DNA of 17,734 nt from Asaia bogorensis. GTDB taxonomy: Bacteria > Pseudomonadota > Alphaproteobacteria > Acetobacterales > Acetobacteraceae. The DNA lies in assembly GCA_945873675.1 (NCBI GenBank), contig CAMCEP010000025.1, positions 1-17,734 of the forward strand. Direction: 5' to 3'. Below, piece after piece: positions 6,609 to 13,755 of the stretch. Each line of letters opens with the position of its first letter. The first letter of the stretch is position 1. The position numbers and the translations under genes are program-made. The notes under the pieces are model-generated. The model saw only the letters and a list, made by a program, of their open reading frames with translations. It searched no databases and was not told the DNA's origin.

Positions 6609-7358
6609 CTACAATGTCCAGCCGCCGTCAATCACAATGGGCTGGCCGGTGACAAAAGCGGCCTCATCGGACGCTAAATAGACCACCAGCGCGGCCATTT
6701 CCTCGGCCGTGGCCAGCCTGCCCATGGCTTGGCGGGCGACAAAGGCGGTACGGGCGGCTTCCAGCGAACCGGCGGCGGCGGCATTGGCGGCGATGCGATC
6801 ATGCAGGGAAGGCGTGTCCACCGTGCCGGGGCAAAGGCAATTACAACGAATCCCCTGGCCCACATATTCGGTGGCAATGGATTTCGTGAGGCCCACCACG
6901 GCCGCCTTGGTGGTGCCGTACAGGAAGCGGTTGGGCGCGCCTTTTACGGAAGAACAGGCGGAAGACATATTTACAATGCTGCCCCCGCCCTTGGCCTGCA
7001 TGCCGGGGATGAAGGCCTGCGCCACCTTCCACATGGCCCGCACATTAAGCGCAAAGCCGAAATCCCATTCCTGGTCCGTGCAGGTCAGAATGGTGTTTTG
7101 ATGCACAAAGCCCGCGCAATTGAACAGGATATCCACCGGCCCGGCGGCCTTGGCAGCGGCGGTAATGGCCGCATCATCCAGCACATCAAGCGCCGCTGTT
7201 GTGATCCCTGGGGCCGGAAGGTTGGCCAGCAAAGCGGGGTCACGGTCTGTGGCGATAACCCGCGCCCCTTCGGCGGCCATGGCGGCGGCCGTTGCCCGGC
7301 CAATACCCTGGCCGGCCGCCGTCACGAAACAAAGCTTACCCGCCAATCTGCCTGCCAT
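6609..7358 (-). CDS. SDR-family dehydrogenase (BDH2 / 2-keto-3-deoxy-L-fuconate dehydrogenase type)
   Basis: 249 residues, a classical short-chain dehydrogenase/reductase. The cofactor motif is TAAGQGIG (13-20), with acidic Asp38 after VIAT favouring NAD+. NCAG is at 80-83, the catalytic Ser is in NMSSACSS (about 130-137), YGTTK gives Tyr147 and Lys151, and the C-terminus is VIDGGWTL. Stretches such as FNCAGFVHQ, GIRCNCLCPGTVDTPSL and RQAMGRLATAEE closely match, from memory, the animal BDH2/DHRS6 group and bacterial 2-keto-3-deoxy-L-fuconate dehydrogenases. It would oxidise a hydroxyl of a keto-deoxy acid to the diketo acid that the FAH enzyme could then hydrolyse. It is first in the leftward operon; ATG 7358 is preceded by GGGGGAAAG. 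Hydroxybutyrate as substrate cannot be excluded, given phaC nearby. Confidence 0.88.
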   Translation of the reverse strand: MAGRLAGKLCFVTAAGQGIGRATAAAMAAEGARVIATDRDPALLANLPAPGITTAALDVLDDAAITAAAKAAGPVDILFNCAGFVHQNTILTCTDQEWDFGFALNVRAMWKVAQAFIPGMQAKGGGSIVNMSSACSSVKGAPNRFLYGTTKAAVVGLTKSIATEYVGQGIRCNCLCPGTVDTPSLHDRIAANAAAAGSLEAARTAFVARQAMGRLATAEEMAALVVYLASDEAAFVTGQPIVIDGGWTL

Positions 7359-7617
7359 GCGGCTTTCCCCCGAAATAAATCAGCGCGGGGTTTTCAAGGC
7401 ATAGCCCTGGGTCGGTATCCCGGCGCCTGAACGCGGCAGAAATTGGGTCCCTCCGACGGCCCTGTCAACCAAAGCGGGAAGCTCGCGCTTTTGTGATCCG
7501 CCCTTAGCGGGTTTAGTCGGTTCTATTATGGACAGACTGTTGCTTTCGAAATAGAGCGCCAGGGTCAACATTACTTTGAGCGACCAATAAGCCGCCTTTG
7601 GCAAGTAAGGGAGAGTT
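7359..7617. other. Divergent intergenic region between the SDR operon and the two-component system
   Basis: These 259 bases separate the SDR start (leftward) from the leader ORF and response regulator (rightward), so promoters in both directions must lie here. I find no hexamer pair good enough to name. A small AAAGCG/CGCTTT hairpin lies near 7470-7495. The arrangement leaves open that the regulator controls the divergent SDR-FAH operon. Confidence 0.4.
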
Positions 7618-7722
7618 ATGGTCCTGTTTCGCCAAAAGGCTATGGCGATCTTTTGGGGCGGGCTGAAAGGGCTCAACTTAAAGCGATTGTCTGTTGCTGC
7701 GCCCGATGCCCCGCCATCGTGA
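7618..7722 (+). CDS. 34-codon leader ORF overlapping the response-regulator start
   Basis: ATG 7618 has a strong SD, AAGGGAGAG, at 7607-7615. The frame stays open for 34 codons and ends at TGA 7720-7722, which overlaps the regulator's GTG (7719-7721) as GTGA. The predicted peptide begins MVLFRQKAMAIFWGGLKG and ends APDAPPS; I do not recognise it. It has a hydrophobic and basic N-terminal half but no clear membrane span. The regulator's GTG has no SD of its own, so translation of this ORF probably delivers ribosomes to it. It may be a coupling leader rather than a functional protein. The SD and the exact overlap are seen; the function is inferred. Confidence 0.5.
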   Translation: MVLFRQKAMAIFWGGLKGLNLKRLSVAAPDAPPS

Positions 7723-8435
7723 GCGCTGATCTGCTCATCGCCGATGATGACGCGGCCCTTCGTGCGGCGCTGGCCGAGTATTTATGCGCCTATGGCCTGC
7801 ATGTGCGGGCCGTTGCCGATGGCGCGGCATTGAAGGAAGCGCTCCGTGCCGCCCCGGCTGACCTTGTGGTGCTGGATCTGAATATGCCGGGCGAAGATGG
7901 TCTTTCACTCGCGCGCGGTTTGCGCGGCGGGGAATTCGGTGACCCCGCGATCATTATGCTGACGGGCGCTTCAGATGTTGTGGACCGTGTGGCGGGGCTT
8001 GAAGTCGGCGCTGATGATTACGTCGCCAAGCCCTGCGATCCACGCGAATTGCTGGCCCGCATCCGCGCGGTTTTGCGCCGACGCAACAAGGCGCTGGCAC
8101 CGGTGGCCGGGGCCGCTTTGGTCCGGATGGGTGACAAAACCCTGGATCTGGAAGGCCGCTGCCTGATTGGGCCCGATCAGGAAAGGCAGGTTCTGCATCC
8201 GTGGGAATATGAATTGCTGGCAGCCTTTGCCGCGCGGCCTGGCCGTATGCTGACCCGCGAAAGGCTGCTCGATCTGGCGCATCCGCATGGCGACGAAGCC
8301 TTTGACCGTTCCATTGATGTCCGCATCGCGCGCATTCGCCGCAAGCTGGAAGCAGACCCCGCCAACCCCCGCATTATCCGCACCGTAAGAGGAGCAGGTT
8401 ATGTCTTCGACCCAGACGGCAAACGCCAAGCCTAA
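7719..8435 (+). CDS. OmpR/PhoB-type two-component response regulator
   Basis: 238 residues from GTG 7719. The receiver domain (about 3-120) has the acidic pocket Asp9-Asp10, phospho-acceptor Asp53 in VVLDLNMPGEDG, Thr82 in LTGAS and Lys104 in KPCDP. The C-terminal winged helix (about 135-232) shows LHPWEYELLAAF, GRMLTRERLLD, DVRIARIRRKLE and IIRTVRGAGYVF. It therefore binds DNA when phosphorylated. The frame is open back to TTG 7653, but that would add 22 non-family residues; GTG 7719 puts the receiver at the expected place and couples to the leader ORF. The kinase gene overlaps its end by 35 nt (8401-8435). Targets are unknown; the divergent SDR operon and phaC are the nearest candidates. 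Confidence 0.9.
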   Translation: MSADLLIADDDAALRAALAEYLCAYGLHVRAVADGAALKEALRAAPADLVVLDLNMPGEDGLSLARGLRGGEFGDPAIIMLTGASDVVDRVAGLEVGADDYVAKPCDPRELLARIRAVLRRRNKALAPVAGAALVRMGDKTLDLEGRCLIGPDQERQVLHPWEYELLAAFAARPGRMLTRERLLDLAHPHGDEAFDRSIDVRIARIRRKLEADPANPRIIRTVRGAGYVFDPDGKRQA

Positions 8436-9948
8436 CGGCGAAGGTGCGGGTGGGGTGCAGCTTTTGCCGCCCTTTACCGATGCCCATGTCATGCGCGGCA
8501 TTTTGGATGCGATGCCCGCGCGGGTTTCCTATTTCGATAAAAACCGACGTTTTCGCTATAATAATCATGAATTTTACCGATTTACGGGCCTGACCCCGGA
8601 ACAAACCATTGGGCGCAGCGTGGCGCAGGTTCTGGGGCGTGAGGCTTCAACGGAAACACTGCCGCAGGTGCGGGCAGTCAGGCGGGGAGAAACTGCGCGC
8701 ACCGAAGGCTGGCGGGAGTATAAGGGCCTGGGCCGGCGCTATGTGGAAAGCATTTTCATTCCCTTGTTTCATCCAAACGGTACCATGGATGGTTATTTCG
8801 TGCTGGTACGTGATTTAACCGATGAACAGCGCCAGAAGGAAGAATTGCAGCAAAGAAGCCAGCAATTGGAAGGCGTGATGCGTAGCATTGATGACGCGGT
8901 CCTCCTGTTCGATTCCGATCTGAATCTGTTGCTGAGCAATGAGGGCCACCAGGACCTGATGGAGTTTCCGCCCCGGCTGACAAAGCCGGGCACAAGCTTG
9001 GAAAGCTTGATGCGCCATCGCCTTGAACGAGGCCTCTTCTACAGTGATGAAAGACCGGATCGGCCGATCGAAGACCTGATCCGCATACGAAAAGCTGCCT
9101 ATGCCCGAATTAAGCGCGAAACCCAAAACATCCTTAGAATTCGGGGACACTGGCTGAATATCCGCCGCCGCCGACTGCCGGATGGTTCATTGCTGGTGAC
9201 CCATACCGATATCACCGCGAAGTATGAAGCGGATCGTGCCAAGCACGCGCAGCGCGAAGCCTTGCAGCGGGTGGCACAGATGGAAACCAATGCTACGCTG
9301 CTGGCCGGGCTTGGGCATGAAATCAACAATCCGCTCGCTGTCATTCTGGCACAAGCAAGCCTTTTGGCGCGTGAGACAGCCGACCCCAAGGCAACCCAAC
9401 GCATTGAAGCGATTCGGGAAGCCGCCGACCGTGGCGCGCGTATTGTCCAAAGCCTGATGCGCAGCGCCCGGCGGCGTGAACAGCGCTATGAACCCATGGA
9501 TATTCCAGCCATTATTCGGCTGGGGCTGGAACTTGCCTGGCATGATGGCCCGCCGCCCTGGTTGGAATTCAAATTGGATGAAACGCCCGATTTGCCGAAA
9601 CCCTATGGTGATCCTGACCAGATCGCGCATGTAATTTCCAACCTTGTGTCCAACGCCACCCAGGCGCTTGAAGCCGCCAATATCCCTGCAGCAAAGTGCC
9701 TGCGTGTTTCAGCCGGTATGGTCGAAAATGATGTGACCATCCGGGTGGCCGATAACGGCCCTGGCGTGCCCGCCGATGTGCGCGACCGTATCTTTGAACC
9801 ATTCTTCACCACCAAGCCGCCGGAAAAGGGCTCGGGTGTTGGCCTTGCGCTGTGCCGGGCGCTGGCGCGCGCCCATGGCGGCAGCTTGATCTTGGAAGAA
9901 ACCCCGGGTGGCGGCGCCAGCTTCATCCTGCGCCTGCCCTTGCAGTAA
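8401..9948 (+). CDS. Soluble PAS-PAS sensor histidine kinase
   Basis: 515 residues with no signal peptide or membrane span, so a cytoplasmic sensor. A first PAS domain (about 28-142, MPARVSYFDKNRRFRYNN...FYRFTGL...RDLTDEQR) is followed by a coiled linker (140-160) and a second PAS-like domain (about 160-272, VLLFDSDLNLLLSNEG...DLMEFPP). Then come the dimerisation/H box GLGHEINNPL with His306 and the ATPase domain: N box with Asn414 and Asn418 in NLVSNATQAL, G1 DNGPGVP (451-457), F box FEPFFTTK (465-472) and G2 GSGVGLAL (477-484). ATG 8401 has AAGAGGAG six nt upstream, inside the regulator's end, so the pair is translationally coupled. The signal is unknown; redox, small ligands or energy state are typical for such PAS kinases. 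Confidence 0.92.
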   Translation: MSSTQTANAKPNGEGAGGVQLLPPFTDAHVMRGILDAMPARVSYFDKNRRFRYNNHEFYRFTGLTPEQTIGRSVAQVLGREASTETLPQVRAVRRGETARTEGWREYKGLGRRYVESIFIPLFHPNGTMDGYFVLVRDLTDEQRQKEELQQRSQQLEGVMRSIDDAVLLFDSDLNLLLSNEGHQDLMEFPPRLTKPGTSLESLMRHRLERGLFYSDERPDRPIEDLIRIRKAAYARIKRETQNILRIRGHWLNIRRRRLPDGSLLVTHTDITAKYEADRAKHAQREALQRVAQMETNATLLAGLGHEINNPLAVILAQASLLARETADPKATQRIEAIREAADRGARIVQSLMRSARRREQRYEPMDIPAIIRLGLELAWHDGPPPWLEFKLDETPDLPKPYGDPDQIAHVISNLVSNATQALEAANIPAAKCLRVSAGMVENDVTIRVADNGPGVPADVRDRIFEPFFTTKPPEKGSGVGLALCRALARAHGGSLILEETPGGGASFILRLPLQ

Positions 9949-10034
9949 AGCCGCGCGGCATTTCAGTGCATCTCCCGCTTATATTCATTCACGCGGCACG
10001 CATCAAAGCTTTGTTGGGTTGTATTTTCAGCGCC

Positions 10035-10054
10035 GCCAAGTGACACCACTTGGC
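10035..10054. terminator. Perfect hairpin between the convergent kinase and phaC genes
   Basis: GCCAAGTG-ACAC-CACTTGGC is an eight-pair stem with a four-base loop, placed between the kinase stop (9948) and the phaC stop (10065). The position fits a bidirectional transcription end. There is no T-run on either strand, so it may instead be a 3'-end stabiliser. Confidence 0.5.
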
Positions 10055-10064
10055 TGGGGCGACG

Positions 10065-11846
10065 CTAATCCTGCGCCATCACTTTCACATATCTGCCCGG
10101 CGCATCTTCAAGCGCATTTTTTGGCTGGCGTGCCGGCACCTGCGCGGGGTCTTGCCCGCTGACCCAGCGCTGCCAATCTGTCCACCAGGAACCGGCCAAT
10201 TCCGTGGAACCCGCAAGCCAGGCTTCAGGTGTTGCGGGCAAATCCGTATTCACCCAATGGCTGTATTTGCCCGCATCCGGCGGATTGACCACGCCTGCAA
10301 TATGGCCAGATGCTGCCAGCACAAAGCGGACATCGCCCGTATAGGTCTGCGTCGCGCGATAGGTGGAAGCCCAGGGCGCGATATGATCTTCCCGTGTCGA
10401 GAGAATGTAAGTGGGTAGTTTGATCTTGCGCAGATCAAGCTTGACGCCGAGCAATTCAACACCGCCCGGCTTGATCAAAACATTCTGCTGATACATCCGG
10501 CGCAGATAGAACGAATGCATGCGCGCGGGCATGCGCGTTGAATCATCATTCCAATACAGCAGATCAAACGGGAAGGGGTCCTGCCCCAGAAGATAATTGT
10601 TCACCACGAAGGACCAGATCAGATCATTGGCGCGCAGCATATTGAAGGTGGTTGCCATTTCGCGGCCTTCCAGATAGCCGCGCTTTTGCATCTTGGCCTC
10701 AAGCGCTTTTAATTGTTCTTCGTCAATGAAAACGCCCAGTTCACCCGATTCAGTGAAATCCACCATGGTGGTGAAGAAGGTCGCGGATTTGATGCGGGTA
10801 TCCTTCTTTGCCGCCATATGCGCAAGCGTCGCCGATAGCAGCGTGCCCCCCAGGCAATAGCCAATCGCATTCACGGATTTTTCGCCGGTGGCTTTTTCAA
10901 TCGCGTCCAACGCGGCATAGGGGCCTTCCAGCATGTAATCCTCGAACCCCTTTTCGGCGAGGCGCGTATCCGGATTGACCCAGGAAACGACAAAAACCGT
11001 GTGCCCCTGATCCACAGCCCAGCGGATGAAGGAATTCTTCGGGCGCAGATCCAGGATATAATATTTGTTGATCCATGGCGGCAGGATCAGCAATGGCCGC
11101 TTCAGCACTTTTCCGGTGGTGGGGGTATATTGGATCAGTTGCATCAGGTCATTCTGATAAACAACCTTGCCCGGCGTTACAGCGATATTCTCGCCCACCT
11201 TGAACTTGCTTTCATCCGTCATGCGGATGCGCAAATTGCCTTGCCCGCGTTCCAGGTCCATCAACAGGTTTGACAGCCCCTTCAGCAGATTCTCACCACC
11301 CGTCTCAGCGGTGCGGCGCAGCACTTCCGGATTGGTCATGACAAAATTCGTGGGGCTCATCGCATCCACGAATTGGCGTGTGTAGAAATCCACCTTCTGC
11401 GCGGTTTTCTCATCCATGCCCTCCGCATCATGCACCAAGCCCTGCATGTAGCGGGCGGAGAGCAAATAACTCTGCCGGATGAAGTCAAACACTTCATTGT
11501 CACGCCAGGCTTCATCCTTGAAGCGCTTATCCTTCTGGTCTTCCGCGATCACGGCGGGCGCGGGCTCACCCATCATGCGCCTGGCCGTATTTTGCCAGAG
11601 TGTCAGATAATCCTGCCAAAAGCCGATCTGCGCCTGCACCAGCTTGGCCGGATTGGTCATCAGGCGCGTGGTCATATCCAGGAAGGCATTGCCGATATGC
11701 ATCGGGTCCGGCTCACCGGGTTCATCCGTCTGGCGCTTCAGGAAATCCGCGACAATGCGCTGGCTGCGTTCCGCCACATCGGCCATGGTGCGGCTGACCA
11801 GCGCCGGATCGGGCAGGCGGAAATGGGGCGGGTCGCTTTCGGCCAT
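10065..11846 (-). CDS. phaC: Class I polyhydroxyalkanoate synthase
   Basis: 593 residues, the normal class I PhaC size. The N-terminal region (about 60-260) holds NPAKLVQAQIGFWQDYLTLW and SPTNFVMTNPEVL (164-176), followed by VGENIAVTPGKVVYQN. The alpha/beta-hydrolase part has the lipase-like box GYCLGG with nucleophile Cys331, Asp487 in STREDHIAPW and His515 in ASGHIAGVVNPP, the complete triad. It polymerises 3-hydroxyacyl-CoA, mainly 3-hydroxybutyryl-CoA, into storage granules in the cytoplasm. ATG 11846 has AGGAAG about six nt upstream. It is a single-gene unit, divergent from the lipoprotein gene by 78 bp; phaA, phaB, phaP and phaR are not in the window. All family-critical residues are present, so it should be active. 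Confidence 0.97.
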   Translation of the reverse strand: MAESDPPHFRLPDPALVSRTMADVAERSQRIVADFLKRQTDEPGEPDPMHIGNAFLDMTTRLMTNPAKLVQAQIGFWQDYLTLWQNTARRMMGEPAPAVIAEDQKDKRFKDEAWRDNEVFDFIRQSYLLSARYMQGLVHDAEGMDEKTAQKVDFYTRQFVDAMSPTNFVMTNPEVLRRTAETGGENLLKGLSNLLMDLERGQGNLRIRMTDESKFKVGENIAVTPGKVVYQNDLMQLIQYTPTTGKVLKRPLLILPPWINKYYILDLRPKNSFIRWAVDQGHTVFVVSWVNPDTRLAEKGFEDYMLEGPYAALDAIEKATGEKSVNAIGYCLGGTLLSATLAHMAAKKDTRIKSATFFTTMVDFTESGELGVFIDEEQLKALEAKMQKRGYLEGREMATTFNMLRANDLIWSFVVNNYLLGQDPFPFDLLYWNDDSTRMPARMHSFYLRRMYQQNVLIKPGGVELLGVKLDLRKIKLPTYILSTREDHIAPWASTYRATQTYTGDVRFVLAASGHIAGVVNPPDAGKYSHWVNTDLPATPEAWLAGSTELAGSWWTDWQRWVSGQDPAQVPARQPKNALEDAPGRYVKVMAQD

Positions 11847-11924
11847 TGGGGCTTCCTGGCAAATTTCTGCCCGGCGCTTCGCGCCAAGCCCGTTTCAGGC
11901 TACCCCTATTGCAGGCAGGGGCGC

Positions 11925-12488
11925 ATGAGCGAGCAGAGCGGATCATCCGGAACCGGTTTTCAACCTAGGTGGCGAAGTAACGGCAATCAAGCACGGTTTT
12001 GTGCGTTGCTGGCCTTGATGCTGGCCGGCTGTCAGACGGAACCCGGCCAGGCGGTGGGCAAATTCTGGGATCGTGCCTGGGGCCCCGCCACGGAAGGCCG
12101 CCCCGCACCCCCTGGCGCTGGTGTGCCCTTTCCCAATTTGGGCACTGTTCCGCCCCGCCCGGTTGCCCCGGATATGGCAGCGCGTGAGGCTTTGGCCGCC
12201 GGGTTGGTGCAGCAACGCGCAGCAAGCCGCGAACCCCTTGGCGCCTTGCCGGGGGGTGCCCCGCGTGGCGCCCCGCCGCCGCCGGCCCTGGCCCCGGCTT
12301 TGGCGGGCATGGCCATCCCCGCCCCGGCAGTCCCGGCTGAACCCGCCGCCCAAGCCGCGCCCCCCCAACCAGCTAGCCCGGTGCCGGTTGCCGCCCCGGA
12401 ACCGGCCGGCATCCCGGCCCCGCCCATGCTGGCCCCGGCCGGCGCCCCGCCGCCACCAGTTTTGCGTGATGCGCCTCGCCGGCCGTGA
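11925..12488 (+). CDS. Small proline/alanine-rich lipoprotein, function unknown
   Basis: 187 residues. A basic N-terminus and hydrophobic core end in the lipobox LMLAGC (Cys36), so it should be lipidated and held at the inner or outer membrane. The mature part starts QTEPGQAVGKFWDRAWGPATEG, and most of the remainder (about 85-187) is low-complexity Pro/Ala/Gly with many PPP and APA runs, probably an extended periplasmic tether. ATG 11925 is preceded by AGGGG. The frame stays open leftward to 11373, but that stretch is antisense to phaC. It ends 46 nt before the aminotransferase gene and may share its transcript. I do not recognise a family; the GC-rich repeat-like composition makes homology searches unreliable. 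Confidence 0.7.
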   Translation: MSEQSGSSGTGFQPRWRSNGNQARFCALLALMLAGCQTEPGQAVGKFWDRAWGPATEGRPAPPGAGVPFPNLGTVPPRPVAPDMAAREALAAGLVQQRAASREPLGALPGGAPRGAPPPPALAPALAGMAIPAPAVPAEPAAQAAPPQPASPVPVAAPEPAGIPAPPMLAPAGAPPPPVLRDAPRRP

Positions 12489-12534
12489 CTGGCTGGTCTA
12501 TAAGCCCCCTCCCTTAATCATCGAGACTGAAGCC

Positions 12535-13755
12535 ATGACCGAGGATTTCCACCGTATCCGGCGCCTGCCGCCCTATGTCTTTGCCGAGGTGAACGCCGCC
12601 AAGGCCAAGGCGCGCGGCGCGGCTGAGGATATTGTTGACCTTGGCATGGGCAATCCCGATACGCCCACACCCCCGCATATTGTGGCAAAGCTGATCGAAG
12701 CGGTGCAGGACCCGCGCACGCATCGCTATTCCATGTCCAAGGGCATTCCAGGGCTGCGCAAGGCATTGGCCGGCTATTACGACCGGCGCTTTGGCGTGAA
12801 GCTTGATCCTGAAACGGAAGTGGTGGCGACCCTTGGTTCGAAGGAAGGGCTCGCGAATTTGGCGCAGGCTATCTCAAGCCCTGGCGATACGATTCTGGTG
12901 CCGAACCCTTCCTACCCCATCCATCAATTCGGCTTCATCATCGCCGGCGCTTCGGTACGCAGCATTCCCTATACGCCCGATGACGCGATGCTTGAGGCGA
13001 TAGACCGCGCCGTGCGCCATTCCGTGCCGAAGCCGAATGCGGTGATTGTGAATTTCCCATCCAATCCAACTGCGCTGACGGCGCCGATTGAATTCTACCG
13101 CGAATTGGTGGCCCTTTGCCGTCGGCATGAATTGTTCATCCTATCCGATCTTGCCTATGCCGAGCTTTATTTCGGCGACACGCCGCCGCCTTCCGTTTTG
13201 GAAGTGGAAGGGGCGAAGGACATCGCGGTGGAATTCACCTCCATGTCCAAGACCTACAATATGCCAGGCTGGCGCATGGGTTTTGCGGCGGGCAATCCGC
13301 GGCTTATCGCGGCACTCGCGCGCGTGAAATCCTATCTGGATTATGGGGCCTTCACGCCTATTCAGGTGGCCGCTACCGCCGCGTTGAATGGCCCGCAGGA
13401 TTGCATTGAAGAAATGCGCGTTCTGTATAAGGAACGCCGCGAAGTGTTGGTGAAGGGGCTGCATGCCGCAGGCTGGGATGTGCCGTCGCCTGAGGCTTCC
13501 ATGTTCCTATGGGCGCCAATCCCCGAGCGTTTCCGGCATTTGGGATCAGTCGGGTTTTCCAAGCTGCTGCTGGAAAAAGCGAAGGTCGCGGTGGCGCCCG
13601 GCCTTGGCTTTGGTGAACATGGTGATGAACATGTGCGCATTGCGCTGGTGGAAAATAACCACCGCATCCGCCAGGCTTTGCGTGGTATCAAAACCTTCCT
13701 GGGTGGTGACAATGCCGCGCCGCAGGATGCTGCTTCTGACATGGTGAATGCATGA
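12535..13755 (+). CDS. Class I/II PLP aminotransferase (AlaC / LL-DAP-aminotransferase-like)
   Basis: 406 residues, fold type I aspartate-aminotransferase family. The PLP lysine is Lys239 in TSMSKTYNMPGWRMG, with Arg247 after it. Asn177 is in NFPSNPTA, Asp205 in LSDLAYAE, and the substrate-carboxylate Arg is in EHVRIALVEN near the C-terminus. Sequences of this type are often called LL-diaminopimelate aminotransferase, but in proteobacteria they are mainly alanine/aspartate transaminases (AlaC type). ATG 12535 gives the family N-terminus FHRIRRLPPYVFAEVN; the frame is open back to 12073, but that part overlaps the lipoprotein gene in another frame. No good SD precedes it. It overlaps homoserine dehydrogenase by ATGA, so both are translated together, consistent with a role in aspartate-family amino-acid metabolism. 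Confidence 0.92.
   Translation: MTEDFHRIRRLPPYVFAEVNAAKAKARGAAEDIVDLGMGNPDTPTPPHIVAKLIEAVQDPRTHRYSMSKGIPGLRKALAGYYDRRFGVKLDPETEVVATLGSKEGLANLAQAISSPGDTILVPNPSYPIHQFGFIIAGASVRSIPYTPDDAMLEAIDRAVRHSVPKPNAVIVNFPSNPTALTAPIEFYRELVALCRRHELFILSDLAYAELYFGDTPPPSVLEVEGAKDIAVEFTSMSKTYNMPGWRMGFAAGNPRLIAALARVKSYLDYGAFTPIQVAATAALNGPQDCIEEMRVLYKERREVLVKGLHAAGWDVPSPEASMFLWAPIPERFRHLGSVGFSKLLLEKAKVAVAPGLGFGEHGDEHVRIALVENNHRIRQALRGIKTFLGGDNAAPQDAASDMVNA

Noticed and set aside
6729..7430. 233-codon open frame on the plus strand
   Set aside because: Antisense shadow of the SDR gene.
11373..11924. Leftward extension of the lipoprotein frame
   Set aside because: It is antisense to phaC and would bury the lipobox signal in the middle of the protein; ATG 11925 has an SD and gives a proper lipoprotein N-terminus.
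12073..12534. N-terminal extension of the aminotransferase frame
   Set aside because: It overlaps the lipoprotein gene in another frame, is low-complexity Pro/Arg, and has no counterpart in the aminotransferase family.
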